Shown: positions 1 to 7,714, numbered from the stretch's first letter. The stretch is 16,645 bases of DNA from Bulleidia sp. (GCA_016293365.1 JAEDEK010000030.1:1-16645); one strand, 5' to 3'. Made by a program: numbers and translations. The notes: generated by a model not told the origin, from the letters alone.

Positions 1-6
1 AGGCTA

Positions 7-55
7 GTCAATAAAGGCTTTTTCAAGCCTGTGGATTTATCCACGGGTTATTGAC
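7..55 (-). terminator. Three-way-junction inverted repeat after rhomboid gene, probable terminator
   Basis: Seen in sequence: GTCAATAA (7-14) is the exact reverse complement of TTATTGAC (48-55). Between them lie two further perfect hairpins, back to back: AGGCTT/AAGCCT (15-20 with 25-30) and GTGGAT/ATCCAC (31-36 with 39-44), with only GGG unpaired. Read on the minus strand, as RNA after the rhomboid stop codon, the first hairpin has a GAAA (GNRA) tetraloop and is followed by UUUAUUG, as in a weak intrinsic terminator. Inference: the 3' end of the phosphatase/rhomboid transcript. The outer 8-bp stem is not needed for termination and suggests a more elaborate RNA or DNA structure. What lies beyond position 1 is unknown. 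Confidence 0.55.
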
Positions 56-61
56 GTGTAA

Positions 62-631
62 TCACCTGTTTCGATTCAGACTGTAGCCGATCACACTTCC
101 GCAAAGACCTCCGATGATATGGGTCAGATTGGATATGTTATCACGGATGACAATCCCGTTATATACTTCCATGCCAAGATACAGAATCAGTACAAGGACA
201 AATGTAAGTGGAATTTCACCCTGATGAAAAGCTGTAAAGGATGCCATCATGATACAGGCAAAGACAATGCCGCTGGCACCAAGCAGTCCGGTATTTCCCC
301 AGAACAGCGCATGAAGCAGACCTGTCACAAAGGCGGTAGAAACAATCATCTGGATCATTGCCCGGCTGCCGTACTTTTCTTCCAGCATCGGTCCTAAAAT
401 CAGCAGATACATGGCATTATTGAGAAAATGAGACAGATCCGCATGTCCAAGAACATGCGTGAACAGGCGCAGATAAGTCAATGGATCATTGAGCTGCAGC
501 CCATATACCGCAAATAATGATGCAGTGGATCTGCCACCTGTCAGATAGCCAAGCAGTGTTACAGCGCCGCAGATCAGAATGAATGTCAGCGTTACCGGTG
601 CATTATATGTAATATGTATTTTTCTTTGCAT
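62..631 (-). CDS. Rhomboid family intramembrane serine protease
   Basis: 189 residues, almost entirely hydrophobic, with about six predicted membrane segments. It would cleave transmembrane segments of other membrane proteins; the substrate is unknown. The rhomboid catalytic pair is visible: Ser120 in the G-A-S-G motif (118-121) and His171 in N-L-T-H-I-I-G-G. The conserved H-x4-H-x3-N region is at His63, His68 and Asn72. The length fits a minimal six-helix bacterial rhomboid without extra domains. The ATG start follows AAGGAGG with a 4-base gap. The gene begins 11 bases after the HAD gene upstream, so it is probably cotranscribed with the phosphatase series, and it is the last gene before the structure at 7-55. 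Why a rhomboid should accompany soluble phosphatases is not evident. Confidence 0.87.
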   Translation of the reverse strand: MQRKIHITYNAPVTLTFILICGAVTLLGYLTGGRSTASLFAVYGLQLNDPLTYLRLFTHVLGHADLSHFLNNAMYLLILGPMLEEKYGSRAMIQMIVSTAFVTGLLHALFWGNTGLLGASGIVFACIMMASFTAFHQGEIPLTFVLVLILYLGMEVYNGIVIRDNISNLTHIIGGLCGSVIGYSLNRNR

Positions 632-642
632 GATTCCTCCTT

Positions 643-1407
643 TTATGGAATCAGACCATAATGTTTCAAGCCATTGGCAACTCCATCTTCATCGATGGAT
701 GTCGTAATGTATTCCGCCACTGCTTTTGTATCCGGATCTCCATTCCCCATCGCAATACCATGGCCTGCTTTGACAAGCATGCACCGATCGTTTTTTCCAT
801 CTCCAAAAGCATATGTATTTTCAGGCGGTACACCTAATCTTTCTGCCACCTGAAGAATGGCATCCCCTTTATCAAAACCTGCGATCGTCACATCACAGGA
901 TGGATGTGGTCCATGTGGATTCAGTACACATAGATCAGACAGTACTTCCTGCAGTGTCGTGATCTGATCCACTCTGTCGTAGGAAAGATCAAAACTGTAG
1001 ACAGGGATTTCAGGGTGATATCCGTACAGCAGCCATCCATCCGGATACTTTTCACAGTCCTTTTCATACTTCTTCTGATCACCGATGAAATATCCATGTT
1101 CTACGCCAAGAAAATGAATACATGCCTGTGGTGTGACTGTCTGGATGACTGTATCGATCAGCTGCTTCTGTAACGGTTCATTCACCAGTACTTCACAGCA
1201 TCCCATATGGGCATATCTGCCGTTATTGGTAATAAAGCCGTTGGCATAACGGTAGAAATGACGATACGCATAATGATATGGCCTGCCGGTACAGATGAAG
1301 ATGATGGATCCGTTCAGCCGTAACTGATGCAGGGCATTTACCGCGGTTGGCGGGATCTGCGTCCCTTTTGCCAGTGTGCCGTCAATATCGAAGAAAACAA
1401 TATTCAT
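643..1407 (-). CDS. Cof-type HAD-superfamily phosphatase (HAD A)
   Basis: 254 residues from the ATG at 1407. An upstream GTG at 1422 is in frame, but the ATG has GGAAGG seven bases before it and forms an ATGA overlap with the stop of the preceding gene, so I prefer it. Motif I is D7-I-D9-G-T, motif II is T40 in C-T-G-R, motif III is K180, and motif IV is G-D203-G-K-N-D207: all residues for Mg-dependent phosphoaspartyl chemistry. The middle (about 85-175) is the C2-type cap that sets substrate range. The family hydrolyses sugar phosphates, nucleotides or FMN-like compounds in the cytoplasm, and specificity cannot be read from sequence. The C-terminus (DEDGVANGLKHYGLI) matches the two HAD genes further upstream, so all three are paralogues; this one is the most diverged. 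Confidence 0.88.
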   Translation of the reverse strand: MNIVFFDIDGTLAKGTQIPPTAVNALHQLRLNGSIIFICTGRPYHYAYRHFYRYANGFITNNGRYAHMGCCEVLVNEPLQKQLIDTVIQTVTPQACIHFLGVEHGYFIGDQKKYEKDCEKYPDGWLLYGYHPEIPVYSFDLSYDRVDQITTLQEVLSDLCVLNPHGPHPSCDVTIAGFDKGDAILQVAERLGVPPENTYAFGDGKNDRCMLVKAGHGIAMGNGDPDTKAVAEYITTSIDEDGVANGLKHYGLIP

Positions 1408-2663
1408 AACGAATCCTTCCACGCTGATATGGATTTCATGTAATCCGTAAAAACATATGTTCCATTGACCACATCAAACTTCAATAAGCCACAGTTAGGC
1501 ATGCATGATTTCCCCTGCGCTGCACAGGCATCTCTGTAAGAGAGTCGATCAATGCCGAACAGCACTTCAAGCATGTTCATATAATAGCCGCCATGAGATA
1601 CGACCAGTACCGTATCCCCGTCTTTAGCACGGCTGTTCATCAGAGCAAACACATCCTTCATCCTCTGCGCAAGATCAAAGAGATCCTCACCACCGACATC
1701 CTTCCAGTGTACACTTCTGGAACGTGGTTCCAGCAGAGCCTTATTGGGTGTATAGTCATACGCCTCATATGTGCCGATATGGATTTCCTTTAATCCTTTC
1801 AACGGAAGCAGGCTGACCTTTCTGCCTTCCAGAATGATGGAAGCTGTTTTTCTTGTACGAAGTGCTGTGGAACAGCAGGCAAAAGCGTATGGAACATCTT
1901 TTACATATTCCCTGACTTCTTCAGCCTGCGCGACCCCTTTTTCCGTTAATGGAGAATCACTCCATCCCTGAAAACGGTCAGTCGCATTGAATACCGTTTC
2001 ACCATGTCTTACATAATGGAAATGAACAGTCTTGTTTTCAAAAAGCGGCTGATAGGAATCCCCTGCTGCAGGAAGCTGCAGAATCTGATATTCACCATCC
2101 TGATATGTGAAAGTGAAGATACCGGCATTGGGAATCGGATCTCTGCCTTCCTTATGACATGTTTCCATATAGGCATCCAGATCAAGCCCAAGCAATGCAA
2201 GAAGATTGATCATCACAGCGCCATGAGAGACAAGCAGTACATGATCCCCATCCACAGAGCTGGAAACAATTTCATTCAGCAGGATGGAAAGCCTTTGCGT
2301 CACCATTTTTCTGGATTCTCCTTTGACACATGTGAAGTCTCCGTCATACATATGTTCCTGAAATGTACGGTTGGTTTTTTCATCCCCTCTTGCTTCCAGG
2401 ATACCGAAGTCCTGCTCGTGCAAAGAATCTTTTACCTTTGCCTGCATCCTTCTGCCACGCAGAATCAGATCGGATGTATCGATACATCTTTCACTTGGAG
2501 ATACGTATGCCTGATGAAACCAGACATTTCTTAGCGAATGCCCAGCGCTTTCTGCCTGTCTGATCCCTTTTTCAGTCAACGGGGAATCCGTGACTCCCTG
2601 GACTCTCCCATCGGTATTGAACAGTGTCTGTCCATGACGTACAAACCAGAATGTTACCTTCAT
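1404..2663 (-). CDS. Two-domain histidine phosphatase (double PGM-like protein A)
   Basis: 419 residues from the ATG at 2663, with GGAG nine bases upstream. A TTG at 2678 is in frame but lies inside the previous gene and lacks a ribosome binding site. Two complete phosphoglycerate-mutase-like domains lie in one chain. Domain 1 (about 1-200) has R9-H10-G11, R59, E83 and H147. Domain 2 (about 213-419) has R219-H220-G221, R269, E293 and H357. Both therefore keep the phosphohistidine nucleophile, phosphate-binding arginine, acid and second histidine. The family is usually a single domain of about 200-240 residues that removes phosphate from small metabolites, so this is a fused duplication. Domain ends share M/I-P-N-x-G-x-x-x-F. 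It starts four bases after HAD B and overlaps HAD A by ATGA, so the three are translated from one message. Confidence 0.87.
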   Translation of the reverse strand: MKVTFWFVRHGQTLFNTDGRVQGVTDSPLTEKGIRQAESAGHSLRNVWFHQAYVSPSERCIDTSDLILRGRRMQAKVKDSLHEQDFGILEARGDEKTNRTFQEHMYDGDFTCVKGESRKMVTQRLSILLNEIVSSSVDGDHVLLVSHGAVMINLLALLGLDLDAYMETCHKEGRDPIPNAGIFTFTYQDGEYQILQLPAAGDSYQPLFENKTVHFHYVRHGETVFNATDRFQGWSDSPLTEKGVAQAEEVREYVKDVPYAFACCSTALRTRKTASIILEGRKVSLLPLKGLKEIHIGTYEAYDYTPNKALLEPRSRSVHWKDVGGEDLFDLAQRMKDVFALMNSRAKDGDTVLVVSHGGYYMNMLEVLFGIDRLSYRDACAAQGKSCMPNCGLLKFDVVNGTYVFTDYMKSISAWKDSL

Positions 2664-2667
2664 ATCC

Positions 2668-3501
2668 CTATTCTCCAATCAGTCCATAATGAACCAAAGC
2701 ATTGTAAATACCATCTTCATCCGCACCGGTTGTCACATATTCACACAGATCCTTGATGTTCTGTGCACCATTGCCCATGGCGATGGAGTGTTTCACCGTC
2801 TGCATCATTTCAATGTCATTGTTGGAATCCCCAAAACCATAGCAGTCTTCCGTACTGCCACCATAGATCTCAAGGACTTTCAGGATGCCTGTACCCTTAT
2901 TGATGCCTTTTGCTGTAATTTCACCACCACGGTTTCCAGTTCCGGCATAATAACCCCCGGCAAGGGCCAGCTGCAGATTATCCGGTACACGTGAGAAGAA
3001 GATATCCGCGATCATCTGCTGGGTGAAGTAGATATCCATCTTCTGCACAGGCTCTCCTCTGTAATCTCCCATGAAACGTACGCCTCGTTTTGCGAAGATC
3101 TCTTCCGTGGAAAGATCCGTGTATCTGCTGCCCCAGTTGCGTGCACTCTGCTTATAACTGCTTTCATTTTTAAACATGTACTCTCTTGTAAGAAGAGAAT
3201 AGTCACCACCAAGATAATCCGTGATTTCCATCAGCTTATAGACAAGTTCCTGCGGAATATCTGTTGTGGAAAGGATCTTTCCGTCCATTGCCACACCTGC
3301 ACCATTACAGAAAATGATACCTGGAATGGCAATTTCATCCATGTATTCCTGCGCTAGATGAAAGGATCTGCCGGTACAGATAAAGCATTTATGGCCGGCT
3401 TCCATCGCCTTTGCGATTCCTTTTACAGCACTTTCGGGAATGTGCCTTGTAGATGGAGAAATCAGTGTACCATCCATATCAAAAAACAGAAATTTACTCA
3501 T
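2668..3501 (-). CDS. Cof-type HAD-superfamily phosphatase (HAD B)
   Basis: 277 residues, ATG start with GAGG about six bases upstream. Catalytic motifs are complete: D8-M-D10-G-T, T43 in C-T-G-R, K202, and G-D225-S-N-N-D229. The C2-type cap spans about 85-195. It is closely similar to HAD C over its whole length, for example M-S-K-F/Y-L-F-F-D-M-D-G-T-L-I-S-P-S-T at the start and GGEITAKGI before the motif III lysine. The two look like a local tandem duplication. Expected activity is hydrolysis of small phosphorylated metabolites in the cytoplasm; the substrate is unknown. It is the first gene after an intrinsic terminator (3534-3557) and an extended -10 element (3522-3530), so it may head a sub-operon with the double histidine phosphatase A, HAD A and the rhomboid gene. 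Confidence 0.88.
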   Translation of the reverse strand: MSKFLFFDMDGTLISPSTRHIPESAVKGIAKAMEAGHKCFICTGRSFHLAQEYMDEIAIPGIIFCNGAGVAMDGKILSTTDIPQELVYKLMEITDYLGGDYSLLTREYMFKNESSYKQSARNWGSRYTDLSTEEIFAKRGVRFMGDYRGEPVQKMDIYFTQQMIADIFFSRVPDNLQLALAGGYYAGTGNRGGEITAKGINKGTGILKVLEIYGGSTEDCYGFGDSNNDIEMMQTVKHSIAMGNGAQNIKDLCEYVTTGADEDGIYNALVHYGLIGE

Positions 3502-3521
3502 ACATACCTCTTATTGACTTT

Positions 3522-3530
3522 ATTCTATCA
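3522..3530 (-). promoter_or_regulatory. Possible extended -10 promoter for HAD B sub-operon
   Basis: On the minus strand TGATAGAAT fits the extended -10 form (TGn plus TAGAAT, five of six bases of TATAAT). It lies just after the terminator of the preceding gene and about 20 bases before the HAD B start codon. No good -35 box is visible 17 bases upstream (AGTTAG), so this rests on the extended -10 alone. Confidence 0.35.
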
Positions 3531-3533
3531 TAC

Positions 3534-3557
3534 AAAAAGGTGGTCTAACTCCACCTT
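3534..3557 (-). terminator. Intrinsic terminator between HAD C and HAD B
   Basis: On the minus strand AAGGTGG and CCACCTT form a 7-bp stem around a 7-base loop, directly followed by a run of T residues (CCACCTTTTTG). The stem begins within the TGA stop codon of HAD C. This is a textbook Rho-independent layout and would stop or reduce transcription inside the phosphatase series. Confidence 0.75.
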
Positions 3558-4381
3558 CAGATCAGTCCATAATGTTTCAGTGCTCTGGCAATGCCGTCTT
3601 CATCACAATGTGAAGTAACAAAGTCGGCAGCATTCTTTACTTCTTCTGTGCCATTGCCCATTGCGGTGGAATTCGGGCATAAACGGATCATTTCCAGATC
3701 GTTGCTGGAATCACCGAAAACATAGCTGTCTGAAAGATCCGCTCCATACATGTCAAGCACCGTTGCGATACCGGTGGCTTTTGTTATGCCTTTTGCTGTA
3801 ATTTCACCACCCAGGTTCCCCATACTTGCAAAATAACCGCCCGCCATGACAAGAGTGACATCATCCGGTACTCTTGCGAAAAAGATATCCGCTGTCAATG
3901 CATTTGAAAAGCATACATCAATTTTCTGCACAGGCTCTCCCTTATACTGCGAAATAAACAGAATCCCTCTTTTTTCGTACAGCTGCTGCCAGGATTCACC
4001 TGTATATTTTGTCCATTGTCTACCATTGCTGATATAGGCTTCCTCATTCAGATACATATGTTCTGTTGTCAGAAGACGGAACTCACCACCAAGCCAGTTG
4101 ACGATATCCATGATGTGATACACAGTATCGGGATGAATGTTCCGTGTATAAAGAATCCTGTTGTCGTAGGCAATCCCTGCACCATTGCAGAAAACAATAC
4201 CCGGCATTTCAATTTCATTCTGGTGCTCCAGTCCTAACGGATATGATCTTCCGGTACAGATAAAACACTTATGTCCGTTTTCCTTTGCGGCATTGATCCC
4301 GTCAATCGCACTTTGTGGAATATCTCCGGTGGATGGAGAAATCAGTGTTCCATCCATATCAAAAAACAGATATTTACTCAT
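3557..4381 (-). CDS. Cof-type HAD-superfamily phosphatase (HAD C)
   Basis: 274 residues from the ATG at 4381, preceded by GGGAGGG with a 4-base gap. An in-frame start 24 bases upstream gives an atypical leader before the conserved M-S-K-Y-L-F-F-D-M-D-G-T and was not used. Motifs are intact: D8 and D10, T43 in C-T-G-R, K201, and G-D224-S-S-N-D228. A C2 cap fills the middle. It is a near neighbour in sequence to HAD B, and the DNA of the two start regions is visibly alike. It probably dephosphorylates small metabolites such as sugar phosphates; specificity is unassigned. It follows the double histidine phosphatase B by 74 bases. A TGGTACAAT extended -10-like string lies in that gap, so extra transcription may begin there. 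A strong terminator follows it. Confidence 0.88.
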   Translation of the reverse strand: MSKYLFFDMDGTLISPSTGDIPQSAIDGINAAKENGHKCFICTGRSYPLGLEHQNEIEMPGIVFCNGAGIAYDNRILYTRNIHPDTVYHIMDIVNWLGGEFRLLTTEHMYLNEEAYISNGRQWTKYTGESWQQLYEKRGILFISQYKGEPVQKIDVCFSNALTADIFFARVPDDVTLVMAGGYFASMGNLGGEITAKGITKATGIATVLDMYGADLSDSYVFGDSSNDLEMIRLCPNSTAMGNGTEEVKNAADFVTSHCDEDGIARALKHYGLI

Positions 4382-4455
4382 GTTCCCTCCCATATGCCAG
4401 GCCATTGTACCACTGCCTTGTGAAAATTCCGTAAAGAAAAGGACGGTTCCCGTTT

Positions 4456-5703
4456 CTAGAACCAGTCCTCCACCATCAGATGATCAATCCTGAATGTTCC
4501 GTTTTCATAATGAAATGTGAAGATACCGCAGTTTGGACATGGATTGATGTGATGTGCATGTGCATCATCAATCATCTTCACAACATCCATCTCACTCATC
4601 ATTTCCAGAAGAGTGAAGTAGATCTTTCCATGGGACACAAGCAGAATGGAATCACCATCGATGCTGTGATCAACGGCCTCCATCAGTACTTCACGGAGTC
4701 TTTGATGAACTTCCTGCCTGTTTTCTCCACCCAGATCAGTGAAGTCAGTATCATTGAAACGTCGGGTGACCTTTGGATCGTTGAACACATCCTTCATTCC
4801 TTCCAGACTTCCAAAATTGACTTCCTTTAATCGTTTTTCATAGCGGACAGGTACATCTTTTCCTTTCAGAAGAACTGCTGCCGTATCCCTTGTCCTTTCT
4901 GCACTGGAAACATAGGCACGATCAAAATGCAGATCTGCAAGTTTTTTACCGGCTTCCTCAGCCTGCCTGATACCATTATCCGTCAATGGGGAATCGCAAT
5001 GTCCCTGCAGACGATGCTGCGTATTGAACAGTGTTTCTCCATGTCTGACAAACGTGAATGATACATGTTTTGGATCATGCTTTTTTCGATATTCATCCCC
5101 GCTCATCGGCTCTTCTGTAATCTGCCACACACCATCCACATATGTAAAGATACATATACCACAGTTAGGCATCCATGGTCTGCCTGTTTCATTACATTTT
5201 CTGACATAGGCAAACCGGTCAAAATTCAGAAGTGTATCCATCAGATGCATCATATAGGCACCATGGGATACTACCAATACCGTATCCCCATCACGGCTGT
5301 TTTCAACCATTGTCGCAAAGGCACGGTCAGAGCGCTGCTGAAAGGATTCCATTGTATCCCCACCATATTCACTCCAGTCTTCGCGTACAAATTCATCGCC
5401 TGCTTCCCCTTTGACATCTTTCAGATAACTGCCATCCAGACTGCCGAAGTCAAATTCACGCAGATCCTTCATCAATACCGGTTTCAGTCCATGCGGTGCA
5501 CACAGTATTTCTGCTGTATCCCACGCTCTTTCCGATGAAGAACTGTAACAGGAAGCAAATGGAACACGGCATAAAGCAGAAGCTGTATCCTGTGCCCCAT
5601 CGATACCTTCCTGTAATAGTGGACTGTCACACATGCCCTGCATTCTGCCCTGTTGATTGAACACTGTTTTCCCATGCCTGACAAAATAGAATGTGACTTT
5701 CAT
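4456..5703 (-). CDS. Two-domain histidine phosphatase (double PGM-like protein B)
   Basis: 415 residues, a second protein with two phosphoglycerate-mutase-like domains. Domain 1 has R9-H10-G11, R59, E83 and H147. Domain 2 has R220-H221-G222, R270, E294 and H358. The spacing nearly equals that of protein A, so the fusion came first and the fused gene was then duplicated. Both start M-K-V-T-F and both carry a P-N-C-G-style strand at domain ends. All catalytic residues are present, so both halves are probably active phosphatases on soluble phosphorylated metabolites, although the substrates may differ. The start ATG overlaps the previous stop by ATGA, with GGAGG inside the preceding gene seven to eight bases upstream: tight translational coupling with the single-domain phosphatase. 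Confidence 0.87.
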   Translation of the reverse strand: MKVTFYFVRHGKTVFNQQGRMQGMCDSPLLQEGIDGAQDTASALCRVPFASCYSSSSERAWDTAEILCAPHGLKPVLMKDLREFDFGSLDGSYLKDVKGEAGDEFVREDWSEYGGDTMESFQQRSDRAFATMVENSRDGDTVLVVSHGAYMMHLMDTLLNFDRFAYVRKCNETGRPWMPNCGICIFTYVDGVWQITEEPMSGDEYRKKHDPKHVSFTFVRHGETLFNTQHRLQGHCDSPLTDNGIRQAEEAGKKLADLHFDRAYVSSAERTRDTAAVLLKGKDVPVRYEKRLKEVNFGSLEGMKDVFNDPKVTRRFNDTDFTDLGGENRQEVHQRLREVLMEAVDHSIDGDSILLVSHGKIYFTLLEMMSEMDVVKMIDDAHAHHINPCPNCGIFTFHYENGTFRIDHLMVEDWF

Positions 5704-6437
5704 CTTGCCTCCTGATGTCTGCCATCATCGCTGAAGCACTCCACAAATCTGCCGGAATCCGATGGTTTTTCGTTTCCTGCTTCCAGATGAGAAATATCAC
5801 CATAACGTGTCATCCGGAATGTGGCAATGCCCTGCAGTGGTTCCTGACTGTACAGTTCTGTCACAGCAGTCGGTGCTGCGATACACCCATGCAGTAAAGC
5901 CATTACAGGTAAATGGAGCAGATGAGACAGAATGACACACTGAATACCAAAATGGCAGAAAAATACAAGTGTATCATGTGATTCACATCTGACTTCATAC
6001 CATTTTCCATTGTATGCATATCCATGACTTTCCAGTAAGGCATCAAAGGAATGGATCACCTGATCATATACTTCAGGGGCATTGCCTTCCAGCAGAATTG
6101 GATCTGCTTTCCATGCATTCTGATCATAAAAGGATTCTTTTTCCATCCAGTCGGTAGCACGCCAGTCCCATGGAATGGACAACTGATCCGGCAGATCCGG
6201 ACGGTGAATCCGTGGGGTAAATTCCTGCAGCCATTCCATCGTAGCTGCCGGTTTACCTGTTGCGTGCAATGTAAAGGACGCTGTCTGCTGTGCTCTGCCC
6301 ATCGGAGAAACATAGATATGATCCATGGTTTCTTTTTTCATCCGTTGCGCAAGAAGCTGTGCTTCCCTGATTCCTTTATCTGTCAGGCAATCATGTTCAT
6401 AATCCGGATCGCCATGTCGTATGAATAACAGTCTCAT
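5700..6437 (-). CDS. Single-domain histidine phosphatase (PGM-like)
   Basis: 245 residues. The histidine-phosphatase fold is signalled by R7-H8-G9, followed by D-P-D-Y and then L-T-D-K-G-I-R-E-A. R48 lies in S-P-M-G-R-A-Q-Q-T-A, E72 is the candidate acid and H162 in F-F-C-H-F-G is the second catalytic histidine. It is not a phosphoglycerate mutase by context; broad metabolite phosphatase is the safer call. It is clearly distinct from the domains of the two fused proteins, with an aromatic-rich insert (about residues 85-115: W90, W92, W97, W109) that could shape substrate choice. The start follows AAAGGA with a 9-base gap, 33 bases after the methyltransferase gene. It overlaps the next gene by ATGA. 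Confidence 0.85.
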   Translation of the reverse strand: MRLLFIRHGDPDYEHDCLTDKGIREAQLLAQRMKKETMDHIYVSPMGRAQQTASFTLHATGKPAATMEWLQEFTPRIHRPDLPDQLSIPWDWRATDWMEKESFYDQNAWKADPILLEGNAPEVYDQVIHSFDALLESHGYAYNGKWYEVRCESHDTLVFFCHFGIQCVILSHLLHLPVMALLHGCIAAPTAVTELYSQEPLQGIATFRMTRYGDISHLEAGNEKPSDSGRFVECFSDDGRHQEAR

Positions 6438-6470
6438 ATATGCAGTTCCTTTCTCAAGTTTTCTTTATTC

Positions 6471-7661
6471 TTACCATACCTGAAAAATATAGAATTTCAG
6501 ATAGGAAGTCTCATTCATTGTCCACAGAATCGGATGATCTCCATTCTGCTGGGTAACGGATACCTGTCTGAGACGGACACCTGTTTCCTGTGCTGCTTCC
6601 ACAAGCATCTTTTCAAACAGATCTGTTTCCATATAACGGGAACAGGAACAGGTAATCAGATATCCACCATGACGCAGTACATGCATTGCCTGCTGATTGA
6701 TCCGTTTATAACCATTATAGGCCTTCATGACTGTCTTTCTTGATTTTGTAAAGGCTGGTGGATCAAGTACGATCACATCATACTGCCCCTGCTGTAATGT
6801 ATCCAGATAGTCGAAGACATCCGCCTGTACAAATTCCACATTGTCCAGATGATTCAGCTTCGCATTGGCTCTGCCTTCTTCCAGGGCAGTTGCGGAAACA
6901 TCCACTGCTGTGACATGTGCAGCTTTCCCATATGCGGCATTTAAAGCAAACCCGCCGGTATGCGTAAAGCAGTCAAGAACCCTTTTTCCTTTGGCCATAT
7001 GACGTAACAGAACACGGTTCGACTTCTGATCCAGGAAATACCCTGTCTTCTGTCCGTTTTCGATATCTACATGCAGAAGCAGCCCATTTTCACAGATGAT
7101 CTGTACCGGATCCGCCTGTGTATCCCCATAAAATCCTTTATACAACTGCAGCCCTTCCTTCAATCGGGACTGTACATCATTTCTTTCATAAATAGCTGTC
7201 ACATTCTGCCCATCACAGCCTAATACGGAAAGCAGAGCCTGATAGATCATATCCTTACGGATTTCCATTCCATAGGAAGTAATCTGTGTAACAAGTACAC
7301 TGTTATAGCGATCAACGGTCAATCCTGGCAGAAAATCCGCTTCGCCGAATACGATACGACAGTTATCCAGATTGTCCCCTTCCACTGTCTTTCTGAATTC
7401 CCATGCCTGCTGAATTCTGTTTTCAAAGAATGCGGAATCAAAGACTTCATGGCGGTCATAGCTCATGATGCGTACCGTAATATGGCTGTTTTTTGATAAC
7501 ATCCCTGTACCAAGATATCTGCCATCCTCACTTTCAATATCAACGATGCTGCCGTTGTGGTATGCATCAATATCAGATGCAAGATTATTTGCATACATCC
7601 ATGACTGCCCTTTTTTCAGATATTCTGCACCTTTGGATGTGATCTTTACGACTGGATTCAT
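6471..7661 (-). CDS. RlmI-like class I rRNA large-subunit methyltransferase
   Basis: 396 residues, the usual length for the RlmI/YccW family (23S rRNA cytosine-5 methylation in E. coli). A PUA-like RNA-binding region occupies about 1-75. A linker domain follows, and then a Rossmann S-adenosylmethionine domain: T-G-Y-F-L-D-Q at 206-212, V-L-D-C-F-T-H-T-G-G-F at 228-238, L-D-P-P-A-F at 299-304 and T-C-S-C-S at 337-341, where a cysteine is expected to act as nucleophile. AAGGAG lies eight bases before the ATG. It is the first gene after promoter 7687-7714 and the only non-phosphatase at the head of the series. Exact target base and numbering in this organism are not shown, so no symbol is given. 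Confidence 0.87.
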   Translation of the reverse strand: MNPVVKITSKGAEYLKKGQSWMYANNLASDIDAYHNGSIVDIESEDGRYLGTGMLSKNSHITVRIMSYDRHEVFDSAFFENRIQQAWEFRKTVEGDNLDNCRIVFGEADFLPGLTVDRYNSVLVTQITSYGMEIRKDMIYQALLSVLGCDGQNVTAIYERNDVQSRLKEGLQLYKGFYGDTQADPVQIICENGLLLHVDIENGQKTGYFLDQKSNRVLLRHMAKGKRVLDCFTHTGGFALNAAYGKAAHVTAVDVSATALEEGRANAKLNHLDNVEFVQADVFDYLDTLQQGQYDVIVLDPPAFTKSRKTVMKAYNGYKRINQQAMHVLRHGGYLITCSCSRYMETDLFEKMLVEAAQETGVRLRQVSVTQQNGDHPILWTMNETSYLKFYIFQVW

Positions 7662-7686
7662 TTCGTATGCTCCTTTCAGTCTGTTT

Positions 7687-7714
7687 ATTATACGTTACAA
7701 CCCGTCCATTACAA
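7687..7714 (-). promoter_or_regulatory. Promoter for methyltransferase-phosphatase operon
   Basis: Minus strand: TTGTAA (7709-7714), 16-base spacer, then a perfect TATAAT (7687-7692). Transcription would start near 7680, leaving a leader of only about 20 bases, most of it the AAGGAG site of the methyltransferase gene. The -35 box overlaps the tail of the preceding terminator. Confidence 0.7.

Noticed and set aside
37..45. DnaA-box-like TTATCCACG, one mismatch from consensus
   Set aside because: It is a single copy and is fully explained by one arm of the 31-44 hairpin. No cluster of boxes, AT-rich unwinding region or dnaA/dnaN neighbours.
2004..2534. 176-codon plus-strand frame antisense to a double histidine phosphatase
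   Set aside because: No recognisable motif, and the minus-strand gene has full catalytic motifs on both sides.
4382..4455. Small hairpin (ACGG-GAA-CCGT followed by CCTTTTC) after double histidine phosphatase B
   Set aside because: Only a 4-bp stem with an interrupted T run, so it is not a convincing terminator. The extended -10-like TGGTACAAT in the same gap is mentioned with HAD C but not called.
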